This document shows positions 25,830-35,403 of a stretch of 64,000 nucleotides of DNA, piece after piece (the first letter of the stretch is position 1; every line of letters starts with the position of its first letter). Source of the stretch: JAFGSG01 sp964626055 (GTDB lineage: Bacteria; Spirochaetota; UBA4802; JAFGDQ01); contig CAZVDF010000003.1 in assembly GCA_964626055.1 (NCBI GenBank), forward strand, positions 1-64,000. Reading direction: 5' to 3'. The notes below the pieces were generated by a model. That model was not told where the DNA came from. It searched no databases and saw nothing but the letters and a program-made list of their open reading frames with translations. The position numbers were made by a program, and so were the translations under genes.

Positions 25830-26720
25830 TTATGGCCTGTAAGGATGCGACAGGTTAATATTATAACCTTCGCCTGATATATTCTTTTTATCCGTATGAT
25901 CTCTGTAATAAAGAACTGCAATATCGGATCCTGATTTAAAAACCAGCAGCCTCGATTCCAATCCGGTAATACCTTCATCGCGTATTGATCCGGTATCAAT
26001 AAAGCAAATCCCGCGCAGTTCGGAATTTATATTATGCATATCAGGCATCCAGCCCGGGAAGTGAGAATGCCCTGATATCCATATATCCACCCTATAGGTC
26101 TTCAACACTTCAATAAAACGGGATGAATTTATGATGTTTAACCTGTCAAGGTTTGATGATATCAGTCCGCTCCCGTCAAGATTGCCGTGAGTAACGGTGA
26201 TGATAATTTTGTCCTGATTCGAGATAACGATGGACTTCCACCAGTTAAAGGTTGCATCCGATATAAAGGTCTTCCTGCCGTATCTCTCATTCGACATCAG
26301 AATAAAAATGATATTCCCTTTTTGGGATTTGTAATTAAGCTCGTTTCGGATGTATTTTTTATATAGGTCTATCGCCCTCCAGTCATGATTGCCGGCTATC
26401 TCCAGCCATTCGGGAATATGAATTTTCTGCTTTTGCGAATTATACCATAAAAAAATTTCCTCGAAATCCGAGTGCTGAACAATATCGCCGCCAAAAATCG
26501 CGATATCCGTATTCGGAAAATTCTCTTTTATGTCTTTTAGCGCGGTCTCATAGTTGTTCTTCTCGTTTTCATTCCGGGGCTGTATATCCGAATGAGCCCA
26601 GATGGTCAAATAATTGCTGCGATCCGTCGAAGTATCTTTTATATAATCTGTCTTAATACTTTTAAAACAGGACAAAAGAAAAATTGAAAATAATATAATA
26701 AATTTTAATAAATTTTTCAT
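25830..26720 (-). CDS. Metallophosphoesterase lipoprotein
   Basis: The 296-residue protein begins with a lipoprotein signal (lipobox around LLSC, Cys18), so it is likely anchored in the envelope. Calcineurin-like phosphoesterase motifs are present in order: HSDIQ, GGDIV, GNHDW, TVTHGN and GHSHFPG. All main metal ligands appear to be present, so the enzyme is probably active, possibly on nucleotides or phosphodiesters; the substrate is unknown. It stands alone, 161 bp upstream of the DUF2279 group on the same strand. Confidence 0.8.
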   Translation of the reverse strand: MKNLLKFIILFSIFLLSCFKSIKTDYIKDTSTDRSNYLTIWAHSDIQPRNENEKNNYETALKDIKENFPNTDIAIFGGDIVQHSDFEEIFLWYNSQKQKIHIPEWLEIAGNHDWRAIDLYKKYIRNELNYKSQKGNIIFILMSNERYGRKTFISDATFNWWKSIVISNQDKIIITVTHGNLDGSGLISSNLDRLNIINSSRFIEVLKTYRVDIWISGHSHFPGWMPDMHNINSELRGICFIDTGSIRDEGITGLESRLLVFKSGSDIAVLYYRDHTDKKNISGEGYNINLSHPYRP

Positions 26721-26913
26721 TTTTTTAACTCTTTTTAATTAAAAGACTCTTAACCGGTTTTAATTAAAAATATTATTTGAACACATCATAAATATAAAAT
26801 TATAAAAATAGCCGACTATATATTAAAATACATTAAAAAATTTTTTATGACAACTAACGGGCAGGAAGCAACGCCTCTTAAAAACACAAAAACCGGTTAA
26901 AAAAATTGCAAAG

Positions 26914-27918
26914 TCAAATCCGCGGCTCTACGTCCACAGAAAGACCGTCGGAAACTCCGTTGGAATAATATTGATAGCCTATGCCTGCTACCATCGCGGC
27001 ATTATCTGTGCAAAGTCCGGGCGACGGTATAATCAGCCTTTCGTCTTCCCCTTTGCCGTTGTTTAACATTTCCCTTAATCTGCCGTTTGCCGCCACGCCG
27101 CCTGCTATTACAATATCTTTTATATTATATTTTCTCGCAGCCTGATATACCTTCCGGACAAGAACCTCCAGAGCTCTTTCCTGAAAATAAAACACAATTT
27201 CGGAAGTATCAGCAGGCGGATTTCCCTTAACATAATTCACTACCGCCGTTTTCAGACCGCTGTAACTGAAGCGGAAATCCTGTGAATCGGCAAGGATCTT
27301 CGGAAATATATTTTTTTTTATTTCCGGCTTCACCCGGCCTGCCATTTTCTCGATTACCGGGCCGCCGGGATATCCCAGATCAAGAAATTTGGCGATCTTA
27401 TCGAACGCTTCGCCCACTGCATCATCGGCAGTTTTACCGAGCAGATCCATGCCGCCGGTTTCCCTGACAATATACAAACTGGTATTGCCTCCGGACACTA
27501 AAAGTCCGATAAACGGATATAAAAGACTGAAATCCTCCAGAAAAGGCGCATATAGATGTGCCTCAAGATGATTGACTGCAATAAGAGGGATTCCCAGCGA
27601 ATAAGAAATTGCTTTCGCGGACTGAAGCGCGATCAGGAGAGAACCGACGAGTCCGGGCCTTGCGGTTGCTGCGGCATACGCCAGATCACCGATATTTATT
27701 CCGGCCTCGTTTAAAGCGATCTTGATAATTTCGTTAATTACCTCTAAATGGGCTCTCGATGCGATTTCCGGCACGACGCCCGAGTATTCCCGGTGCAGAT
27801 CTATCTGGCTTCTAACGATATTGGAAAGAATTTTCTTCCCGTTCAATACGACGGATGCGGAAGTTTCATCGCATGAACTTTCAAGTCCCAGCCCGACAAT
27901 ATATTTATTCATTCTCAT
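26914..27918 (-). CDS. tsaD: tRNA N6-threonylcarbamoyltransferase TsaD
   Basis: The 334-residue Kae1/TsaD protein transfers the threonylcarbamoyl group from TC-AMP to A37 of ANN-decoding tRNAs, together with TsaB and TsaE. Motifs: LESSCDETSASVV, metal ligands in VNHLEAHLYAP (HxxxH), ASTP-type LVSGGNTSLY and the C-terminal CTDNAAMVA. Length is normal. Two ATGs lie three codons apart at the start and neither has a clear ribosome site. It follows the C-terminal processing protease by 15 bp, so it may be translated by coupling. Confidence 0.97.
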   Translation of the reverse strand: MRMNKYIVGLGLESSCDETSASVVLNGKKILSNIVRSQIDLHREYSGVVPEIASRAHLEVINEIIKIALNEAGINIGDLAYAAATARPGLVGSLLIALQSAKAISYSLGIPLIAVNHLEAHLYAPFLEDFSLLYPFIGLLVSGGNTSLYIVRETGGMDLLGKTADDAVGEAFDKIAKFLDLGYPGGPVIEKMAGRVKPEIKKNIFPKILADSQDFRFSYSGLKTAVVNYVKGNPPADTSEIVFYFQERALEVLVRKVYQAARKYNIKDIVIAGGVAANGRLREMLNNGKGEDERLIIPSPGLCTDNAAMVAGIGYQYYSNGVSDGLSVDVEPRI

Positions 27919-27933
27919 GTGAAAAACATGGCA

Positions 27934-29307
27934 TTAAATGTTATTGATAATCCTGATGGCCTCTCCAAGCTGATTGTCGAACTCAAGATCATAAAGCGGA
28001 CTTTTATTGAATTTGGTCATTTCCCGTTTCAATATAAAATTGGCGCTCTTTTCAGAAATGGAATACTTCCTTTCCTTAAGCAATGCCATAAATTTATTTT
28101 TATTTGCCTGGTTATATTCTTTATTTCCTTTAACAAATCCCTCCAGTATTTTTTCCTTGTGAATGTTCCTGATTATTTCGGCATCTTCTTTGGACACCTC
28201 TTCCGCTTTTACTACATAATCCGGGACGATGCCCTTGCCATGTATGGAAACGCCTGATGGCGTATAATATTTTGCAATCGTTAAAGTTACCCCTATATTT
28301 TCATTAAGATTAAAAAATTTCTGCACGGAGCCTTTGCCGAAAGTCTTTGTTCCCACGAGCTTCCCTCTCTTGTTATCCCTTATGGCTCCCGAAAAAATTT
28401 CCGATGCAGATGCGCTGCCGTTGTTGACAAGAACGATCAGCTTGCCTTTGTACAGCGATCCCATCTCCGATCTGAATTCGGAAACATTCGATGTCCCTTC
28501 TCTTCCCTTTGTGGAAACTATTAGCTGATCTTTTTCGAGAAAGTAATCCGATATTTTTATCGCTTTATCCAGCAATCCGCCGGGATTATACCTCAGATCG
28601 ATTATCAGTTTTTCGACTCCTTTTTTATTAAAGCTCTTCAACGCTTCTTCAACGTCTTTCGGCGTATCGGCGCTGAATACTTTAATTTTGAGATAACCTG
28701 CCTTCTCATTTTCTTTGAAGACTCCGTACGCAACCGTTTCCACTTTAATAGGAGCTCTTTCAATTACAAATTCGATCGGTTCGGCAAATCCCGCGCGTTT
28801 TACGGCAAGTTTCACTTTTGTGTGCGGAAAGCCTTTGATCATTTTAATAATATCGGATAATTCCTTGTCTTTTGTGGGCACATCGTCGATTTTTATTATC
28901 AGATCCTCGGACCGAATGCCTGCTTTCATCGCCGGCGTGTCTTCGATCGGCGAAATGACAACGATTTCGCCGTCTTTTACGGTAACTTCAACCCCGATTC
29001 CCACAAACTCTCCGGTCGTATCTTCTTTCAATGCGGAGAATGCGTCTTCATCGAGAAATCTGGAATAAGGATCGTTTAAGGAGCTGATCATTCCGCGTAT
29101 TGCGCCGTAGAAAACATTTTTATTGTTCGGGGCTTCGACAAAGTTTGTCCTGATCGTCTGATACACCTGGTGAAAATAATCGAGATATCTGTGAGCGGGC
29201 TCTTCTTCAGCGCTGGATTGGCCCGATAAATTTATGCCGAAAAATACGCCGAATAAAAACGTAATTATCGCAAGATGGATCTTCAACTCTTTAATTCGTT
29301 TTACCAT
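27934..29307 (-). CDS. S41 C-terminal processing protease (CtpA)
   Basis: This 457-residue protease is anchored by an N-terminal membrane helix (about 11-30). A PDZ domain spans about 85-165 (GIGVEVTVKDGEIVV...). The S41 domain has the catalytic Ser in NNGSASASEIF and the Lys in GKGSVQ, as expected for a Ser-Lys protease. CtpA trims C-terminal tails of periplasmic and membrane proteins. It lies directly before tsaD and 117 bp after a small lipoprotein gene on the same strand. Confidence 0.93.
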   Translation of the reverse strand: MVKRIKELKIHLAIITFLFGVFFGINLSGQSSAEEEPAHRYLDYFHQVYQTIRTNFVEAPNNKNVFYGAIRGMISSLNDPYSRFLDEDAFSALKEDTTGEFVGIGVEVTVKDGEIVVISPIEDTPAMKAGIRSEDLIIKIDDVPTKDKELSDIIKMIKGFPHTKVKLAVKRAGFAEPIEFVIERAPIKVETVAYGVFKENEKAGYLKIKVFSADTPKDVEEALKSFNKKGVEKLIIDLRYNPGGLLDKAIKISDYFLEKDQLIVSTKGREGTSNVSEFRSEMGSLYKGKLIVLVNNGSASASEIFSGAIRDNKRGKLVGTKTFGKGSVQKFFNLNENIGVTLTIAKYYTPSGVSIHGKGIVPDYVVKAEEVSKEDAEIIRNIHKEKILEGFVKGNKEYNQANKNKFMALLKERKYSISEKSANFILKREMTKFNKSPLYDLEFDNQLGEAIRIINNI

Positions 29308-29424
29308 ATAACCTCAATTATATTATATTGATATGAAAACATACAATAACAGCAACACGCGCGACTTTCTGCCGCATATGTAAAAATACCTCTTCACGGG
29401 AAATAACGCGGAAGCACAAAAACG

Positions 29425-29694
29425 CTATTCGGCAAATAACTTATGATATTTATCGCTATGATTTTTTTTCATGAATGACTTAAATTCTTCAAGGCTGAAA
29501 TTATTTGCGGACAGTAATTCATTAAGTATTTTCCCCCGCTGTGCAATTGATTGCTTCTCATCAAAGCTTTCTTCGAACTCCCTGCGCAGGTATTCCTGCC
29601 ATATAGCAGAAAACTCCCTTTCAGTCATGCTTTTTTTCGAACAGCCCGTCAGGGCAATTATAATTACTAACAGAAAAAGAAAAAGTTTTTTCAT
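29425..29694 (-). CDS. Small lipoprotein
   Basis: The 89-residue protein starts MKKLFLFLL and has the lipobox LTGC (Cys16), followed by a charged, helical, Glu/Lys-rich domain. I chose the ATG at 29694, with AGGA 7 bases upstream, over a longer in-frame start which would bury the signal peptide. The function is unknown. It lies between a NUDIX hydrolase and the S41 protease on the same strand. Confidence 0.7.
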   Translation of the reverse strand: MKKLFLFLLVIIIALTGCSKKSMTEREFSAIWQEYLRREFEESFDEKQSIAQRGKILNELLSANNFSLEEFKSFMKKNHSDKYHKLFAE

Positions 29695-29859
29695 TGAAAT
29701 TCCTTTAGTGAAATTACTGTTTTTATAAATTGCAGCTTCAATACAGTAATTTTTCTGTAATAAGCTGAATGTTTTTATCGCCGAAACTTGAATCATTAAT
29801 CGGAAAATAATTAATAATGAGACAATATTTACTGCATGTCAATGCATTTTGTTTTAAAT

Positions 29860-30465
29860 TTACTCCGCTTCATTCCTCAGGATAATCGAAGAAAATCTGG
29901 TCAGAATTGAAGCGGTCATGCCCCATATTTCAAATCCGTTATACAAATAATAATAAACCTTCCTGTACTTCCCGTCGAAGAAATAGTCTTCAACTCTATA
30001 ATACTCCTCGTTATAAAAAAGGGACAGCGGGACTTCGAAGCATTCTTCGATTTCATCCGCGTTTATTTTATATTCATACGGATATTTGATGGAACCTATG
30101 AAAGTATGGACATGGAAATCCGTTATTGATATCATTTCGTCAAATTCACCTATGAATTCGACGTCAGACGGTTTGATGCCGGCTTCCTCGTATGTTTCCC
30201 TCAATGCCGTATCCAGGAAGCTCCTGTCGCTCTTTTCCTTTGCCCCACCGGGAAAAGATACCTGTCCTTTATGGTTTTTAACTTTATTTGTTCTCTTGGT
30301 AAGAAAAACATGCGCTTCATTGTTCTTATTCAGCAGAAGCATCAGTACGGAAGCGGGACTGGCTCCTTTTTTCTCAACTGTTATTTTTTTCCTGTTTTTG
30401 AGTCTGTTGCTTATTTCTTCCTTCAGTATTTTAAAATCATTCTCACTTTTAAAACTTAATTCCAT
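29860..30465 (-). CDS. NUDIX CoA pyrophosphatase
   Basis: The 201-residue NUDIX hydrolase matches the CoA-diphosphatase group (NudL type): the box GQVSFPGG...DTALRETYEEAGI contains the REx2EE metal residues. It cleaves CoA to 4'-phosphopantetheine and 3',5'-ADP and may clear oxidised CoA. The UPF0035 segment is represented by VLMLLLNKNNEAHVFLTKRT upstream of the box. No operon partner is clear. Confidence 0.85.
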   Translation of the reverse strand: MELSFKSENDFKILKEEISNRLKNRKKITVEKKGASPASVLMLLLNKNNEAHVFLTKRTNKVKNHKGQVSFPGGAKEKSDRSFLDTALRETYEEAGIKPSDVEFIGEFDEMISITDFHVHTFIGSIKYPYEYKINADEIEECFEVPLSLFYNEEYYRVEDYFFDGKYRKVYYYLYNGFEIWGMTASILTRFSSIILRNEAE

Positions 30466-30714
30466 CCGTATTCTCCGTCTATTTACATACTATCGTTACA
30501 AGAAACATAATAATTGTCAAGTTGGAATATCTATATTACGCTGTCATGTTTATTTTTGCAGGTTAAGAGCACTAAAAATCATTTTTGCACACAAAGTTAA
30601 ATGCGACAGCGTAATGAAAAATTTCAGCCTTGAAATAAAAAATAATCTTGAATTTTATAAATCCATAATAACTGAATTGCTTAAGTTAATTTACAATCAT
30701 TTACGGAGAAGGAA

Positions 30715-31239
30715 ATGCCAGGATACGACGATAAAATAGACGGGTTAACGAAGTATGCGAAGCTGATCCTTGTCTTTGGCGGTTTGGTAATCGGCTTTAT
30801 TATATGCAGGATATTTTTCTTTGAGCCCTTTATAGCGGAAGACGATTCAATGAGTCCTAACGTTTCAAAGGGCGACTATGTGTTGATATTAAAAATTACT
30901 TCACCCGGGGAAGGGGATATTATACTTGTTAAAAGTCCGGTTGAACCGGGACGTGTGATCTTAAAACGCCTAATTGCGACCGGAGAAAAAAATATAGAAA
31001 TAAAAAATAAAAAAATATTTATAGATAACGCGGAATTTCTCCCGAAATGGAATCTGCTGTCGGCGGATAAACGCGTTTTCCCGGAGGATTATAATCACAG
31101 GGACAATATGCCTCAAGCAAAAATTAAAAAAGGCGAAATCTTTGTGATGGGGGATAACTTTGATTATAGTTTTGACAGCCGCAATTTCGGCCCTTTTGAT
31201 GGGAGGCTGATTATCGGAAGGAAAATTTTTAAATTTTAA
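30715..31239 (+). CDS. lepB: Signal peptidase I
   Basis: The 174-residue membrane protease removes signal peptides from exported proteins. It has one N-terminal membrane helix (about 16-36), the catalytic Ser in DDSMSPN, the Lys in VILKRL and the box D/E motifs GDNFDYSFDSRNFGP. It is short compared with E. coli LepB but normal for the one-helix type. GGAG lies about 8 bases before the ATG. It converges on guaA with 15 bp between the stops. Confidence 0.93.
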   Translation: MPGYDDKIDGLTKYAKLILVFGGLVIGFIICRIFFFEPFIAEDDSMSPNVSKGDYVLILKITSPGEGDIILVKSPVEPGRVILKRLIATGEKNIEIKNKKIFIDNAEFLPKWNLLSADKRVFPEDYNHRDNMPQAKIKKGEIFVMGDNFDYSFDSRNFGPFDGRLIIGRKIFKF

Positions 31240-31254
31240 AACAGATTAATAATT

Positions 31255-32817
31255 TTATTCCCATTCAATTGTGCTGGGCGGTTTTGAAGAGATATCGTAT
31301 ACGACCCTGTTTACGCCTTTTACTTCGTTTATTATCCTGTTCGATATCGTCCTTAAGATATCTTCCGGAAGATAAGCCCAGTCTGCTGTCATGGCGTCGA
31401 CCGACGTTACGCCTCTTATCGCAATAACGTTTTCGTACGTGCGTTTATCGCCCATTACGCCGACCGATTTTACAGGAAGAAATACCGCAAATATCTGCCA
31501 GAGCTTATTATAAAGCCCGGCATCTTTAATTTCTTTCACCAGAATGTCGTCCGCGTTCTGAAGGATTTTTATTCTTTCCTCTGTGACATCCCCTATAATC
31601 CTGATCGCCAGACCGGGTCCGGGGAAAGGATGCCTGTAAATTATCTCATCGGGCATTCCCAATTCCTTCCCGAGCATTCTGACTTCATCCTTGAACAGCT
31701 CCTTCAGCGGCTCAATCACCCTGCCGGATTTAATAAGCTTGAGCACTTCAGGCACGCGGTTATGATGGCTCTTAATAGTATCCGACGGGCCCTTGGTGGA
31801 TACGGACTCTATAACATCCGGATATAATGTGCCCTGCGCCAGGAAATCGAATTGTCCTATCTTCTTTGCTTCTTTTATAAAAACCTTTATGAACTCCCTG
31901 CCGATTATCTTTCGCTTTTTCTCCGGATTCTCGACACCCTTTAATTTTCTCAGGAATCTCTCCGAAGCATCGATATATGTCATTTTTAAATCCAGGTTAT
32001 CCCTGAATCTCTTTATTACGATCTCGGCTTCATTTTTTCTGAGCACGCCGTTATTCACAAAAACCGGATAAAGCCTGTCGCCGATCGCTTTCTTTAAAAG
32101 CACCGCGGCAACCGACGAATCGACACCGCCAGAAAGTCCCAGAAGCACGCTCCCGCTTCCTACGTCCTTTCCGATAGATTCAACTGCCTGCCTTACGAAA
32201 GACTTCATAGACCAGTTGCCTTTAAATCCGCAAATATCGAAAAGAAAATTCTTAAGTATTTTTTTGCCGTTAACGGTATGATAAACTTCGGGATGGAACT
32301 GCACGCCGTAGATCTTTTGCGTGTCGTTCTCGATTGCCGCGACTTCCGCATTTTTCGAGCTCGCTATAATCTTAAACCCGGATGGCGGGCTAGCTACTTT
32401 GTCTCCATGGCTCATCCATACTGTCTCTCTGGCCTTAAGCCCTCTTAACAAAACGGATCTTCCCTTAATATCAATGAGAGCTCTTCCATACTCCTTACGG
32501 CTGGAGGCTTCCAGTTTGCCGCTGAACGCGTCCACTATTACGTAAAGTCCATAGCATATCCCGAGAACCGGTATGCCCAGTCTGAATATATCCCGGGAAA
32601 TTCGCGGAGCATCTTTGTCATAAATCGAAGAAGGGCCGCCCGAAAGAATTATCGCGCCCGGATTTTCTTCCATGATTCTGCCCGGCGGAATATCATACGG
32701 GACAATTTCTGCATATACTTTCAACTCACGCACCGATCTGGCGATCAGCTGTGTATATTGCGAACCGAAATCGAGTACGCAGACTTTTTCACCGGTCTTG
32801 GAAGCAGGCTTTATCAT
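31255..32817 (-). CDS. guaA: GMP synthase (glutamine-hydrolysing)
   Basis: The 520-residue enzyme converts XMP to GMP. A class I glutaminase domain comes first (GICYG nucleophile, VQFHPEV) and an ATP-pyrophosphatase domain follows (LLGLSGGVDSSVAA), ending with a dimerisation domain (KPPSTIEWE). It overlaps purE by 4 bp (ATGA), so the two purine genes are translationally coupled. Confidence 0.97.
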   Translation of the reverse strand: MIKPASKTGEKVCVLDFGSQYTQLIARSVRELKVYAEIVPYDIPPGRIMEENPGAIILSGGPSSIYDKDAPRISRDIFRLGIPVLGICYGLYVIVDAFSGKLEASSRKEYGRALIDIKGRSVLLRGLKARETVWMSHGDKVASPPSGFKIIASSKNAEVAAIENDTQKIYGVQFHPEVYHTVNGKKILKNFLFDICGFKGNWSMKSFVRQAVESIGKDVGSGSVLLGLSGGVDSSVAAVLLKKAIGDRLYPVFVNNGVLRKNEAEIVIKRFRDNLDLKMTYIDASERFLRKLKGVENPEKKRKIIGREFIKVFIKEAKKIGQFDFLAQGTLYPDVIESVSTKGPSDTIKSHHNRVPEVLKLIKSGRVIEPLKELFKDEVRMLGKELGMPDEIIYRHPFPGPGLAIRIIGDVTEERIKILQNADDILVKEIKDAGLYNKLWQIFAVFLPVKSVGVMGDKRTYENVIAIRGVTSVDAMTADWAYLPEDILRTISNRIINEVKGVNRVVYDISSKPPSTIEWE

Positions 32818-33344
32818 TCTTTTCCCTTTATATCATCTATATATTTCTTGTATCCCTTCGCGTTTAACTCTTTATTTTTAGCGATGATTTTATCGGCAGT
32901 TTTTTCCCTGTACTTTTTAAGTTTTAAATACAGATCATTGTCGTTTACAGATAGAATACTCAGCGCGAAAAGTGCGCTGTTCGCCCCTCCGGCTTTACCG
33001 GAAGGCATCGCAGCCACAGGAATACCGGAAGGCATCTGTATTATCGAGAGAATGGAATCCAGCCCGCCTGCTATCTTCGTTTCGATCGGCACTCCTATTA
33101 CAGGGAGGCATGTGTGCGACGCGACTACTCCAGGCAGATGAGCTGCGCCTCCGGCCGCAGCAATAATGAGATTTATGCCGCGCTCTTTTGCAGTCAAAGC
33201 CCATTCCTTCGTTTTTTCCGGAGTTCTGTGGGCGGAAGATATTACTACTTCAAAATCAATACCGAATTCTTCAAGGATAGCAAAACAATCAGCAATCTTC
33301 GGCAGGTCAGAATCACTGCCTGCAATAATACCGATCTTCGGCAT
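32814..33344 (-). CDS. purE: N5-carboxyaminoimidazole ribonucleotide mutase
   Basis: The 176-residue class I PurE moves the carboxyl group of N5-CAIR to give CAIR in purine synthesis. Motifs: AGSDSDLPKI (phosphate binding), SAHRTPEK, and AAGGAAHLPGV. I chose the ATG at 33344 because GTGAGG precedes it by about 6 bases and the family begins MPKIGIIAGS; the longer in-frame start adds 24 unrelated residues. purK is not adjacent. Confidence 0.95.
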   Translation of the reverse strand: MPKIGIIAGSDSDLPKIADCFAILEEFGIDFEVVISSAHRTPEKTKEWALTAKERGINLIIAAAGGAAHLPGVVASHTCLPVIGVPIETKIAGGLDSILSIIQMPSGIPVAAMPSGKAGGANSALFALSILSVNDNDLYLKLKKYREKTADKIIAKNKELNAKGYKKYIDDIKGKE

Positions 33345-33573
33345 AAACACCTCACAAAAAATCAAATTAACGGACAGCATCGCATAGCAGCTACAAAATC
33401 GAAATATGTAATACAAACTAATATTTTAAAATTAAAAATGTAAAGACTTTTATTTGGACGCATTAATTACCCTGAAACCACGTAAATTGAATTTCGATAA
33501 AAATGTCTTGCATTTATCCGGGACACTTGCAATGTGCATGGATAAACTGGAGAGGTTTTAACAGAAAGTCACG

Positions 33574-34632
33574 ATGAGGCACATGATAAAAATGGAAACA
33601 CCGTTGAATAAAACAATATTTATCATAATATCCTTTATTCTATTTATTTCCACGGGATGCATGCAAAACGCAGAAGAAAAAATAAACCGGGGCATTGAAT
33701 TATACAATAATAAAGAAATACAAAAAGCAAATGACTATATTGAAGACGGTCTGATCAAATCGGCTCTCATTAAAAAATTAAGCGCAAATAAATTTTCGTA
33801 TGGGGAAAATGTCATATATTACCGTAAGAATAAAACTATCAAAATAATTTGGCCGCTGAAAATGGATATAGAATCAGACGAGAGTTATAATTTAATCAGC
33901 TATGACCGGGATTCACAGAAGCTGGGTTTGTCAAACGGGCATGATATAAAAATCTACAATTCCGGCGGCAACCTGTTAAAGACTTACAGTACGCCGCAGG
34001 ATGAACAGCAAATAAAAGCATTCATATTTAACAATGAAAAAATTTATTATTATAAGGATAAAAAAATCTTTTTATATGACATGATATCGGAGGCTGTGAA
34101 CTTTCTGGCAAGCGATAAATTATCAACTTCTTTCGGCAGCAATACCTATAATGTTAAGCTGTATAAAACAGATTCCTTACTGGGTATAATATCAGGCATT
34201 GGGGGAAGCTATTATCTGAATATCTGGGATTTAAATAATAATTTAATGATTCTGCAGAATGTCAGCCTTGCTTCCTCAAAATTATTTATAAAAAATAATG
34301 AAGTTTATTACATAAACGGTGACGCGGGGAAATATTCCTGTATAATGCAGACCATATCGTCAAAAAAAATAAAAATTCTTTCCGGATTCAGCAGCTTATC
34401 GGATATTGAATTTTTTTCATCGGGATTATTGTACGAGGATAAGGAAGGATTGGGTATTATTGACTATGGAAAAGCTAATAAGCTTAAAATCCCTTTTCAT
34501 TATGGAATTTCCGGCCAATGCTGCGGCAATCCGGTATTAAAATCGGCAAACGGATATTATATCATTAATGGAAGCGTGTTTCTCGAAAAAATAAACTTTG
34601 TCAATAATATAATACCGGAGTTATTTCGATAA
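33574..34632 (+). CDS. Uncharacterised lipoprotein with propeller-like repeats
   Basis: The 352-residue protein has a lipobox ISTGC (Cys29) after a long hydrophobic stretch. The mature part shows repeated beta-rich blocks of about 40 residues (e.g. SYDRDSQKLGLSNGHDIKIY, YYKDKKIFLYD, NIWDLNNNLMI) like a WD40 or PQQ-type propeller. No family is recognised. The true start is uncertain: ATGs at 33574, 33583 and 33592 all lie in frame. It is transcribed alone and converges on smpB. Confidence 0.55.
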   Translation: MRHMIKMETPLNKTIFIIISFILFISTGCMQNAEEKINRGIELYNNKEIQKANDYIEDGLIKSALIKKLSANKFSYGENVIYYRKNKTIKIIWPLKMDIESDESYNLISYDRDSQKLGLSNGHDIKIYNSGGNLLKTYSTPQDEQQIKAFIFNNEKIYYYKDKKIFLYDMISEAVNFLASDKLSTSFGSNTYNVKLYKTDSLLGIISGIGGSYYLNIWDLNNNLMILQNVSLASSKLFIKNNEVYYINGDAGKYSCIMQTISSKKIKILSGFSSLSDIEFFSSGLLYEDKEGLGIIDYGKANKLKIPFHYGISGQCCGNPVLKSANGYYIINGSVFLEKINFVNNIIPELFR

Positions 34633-34720
34633 ACATATTTACAACCTATCTTAAAATTGTGCTAAATTCCCGGGTAAAATATTATTTTCAGGATGTCCAG
34701 TAAAAAGATCACTGTTCACA

Positions 34721-35176
34721 TTACCTGTTTCTCCATTCTCTTTGCATTTCCCTGTCCAGATCTCGTTTTTGGATAGCTCTTCTTTTATCGTATTTTGCTT
34801 TTCCTTTCCCGAGTCCGAGCAGAATCTTTACTTTCCCTGTTTTGAAATACATCTGCAGGGGAATCAGCGTCAGCCCTTTTTCTTTAAGCTTGCCCGTGAG
34901 CCTTTTAATTTCCTGCTTGTGCATCAGTAGTTTCCTGTCCCTGACGGGTTCGTGATTAAAACGGTTCCCTTTTTCGTACTGGGATATATTTATGCCCACA
35001 ATAAACATTTCTCCGTTGATGACCCTGGCATATCCGTCTTCGATATTGCACTTTTTCATGCGCAAAGCCTTGACCTCTGTCCCGGTAAGAACAATACCCG
35101 CTTCAAATGTGTCCATGATTTCATATTCGAATCTGGCTTTTTTATTATTTACAATCTGTACAACTTTTTCCTGCAT
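34721..35176 (-). CDS. smpB: SsrA-binding protein SmpB
   Basis: The 151-residue protein binds tmRNA and delivers it to stalled ribosomes. The family core is present: TFEAGIVLTGTEVKALR, NPH-region substitute YEKGNRFNHEPVRDRKLLMHK, and the basic tail KAKYDKRRAIQKRD. No ssrA gene was recognised in the window. The gene is alone, next to a divergent kinase. Confidence 0.96.
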   Translation of the reverse strand: MQEKVVQIVNNKKARFEYEIMDTFEAGIVLTGTEVKALRMKKCNIEDGYARVINGEMFIVGINISQYEKGNRFNHEPVRDRKLLMHKQEIKRLTGKLKEKGLTLIPLQMYFKTGKVKILLGLGKGKAKYDKRRAIQKRDLDREMQREWRNR

Positions 35177-35298
35177 TATAATTGCTCCGCAATAAAATAA
35201 CCATTGTTGACCTGGAATTAATTATTTCTGAACATTTATGCATATTACAACAACAAAACAAATAATTTAAAATAAAAAATCCGGCTTTAATAATTTTT

Positions 35299-35327
35299 TT
35301 GACATTTGTCCAAATTTGAAATATAAT
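35299..35327 (+). promoter_or_regulatory. Perfect sigma70-type promoter
   Basis: TTGACA, 17-bp spacer and TATAAT match the consensus exactly. The start of the REC-PAS kinase is 77 bp past the -10 box. Confidence 0.8.
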
Positions 35328-35403
35328 CAATAAAGTAAAAATCGTAACAAGCTGAATATCCGTTAATACGAACTCTGGAACAATTGTAGTCTGCAAGAAT
35401 ATT

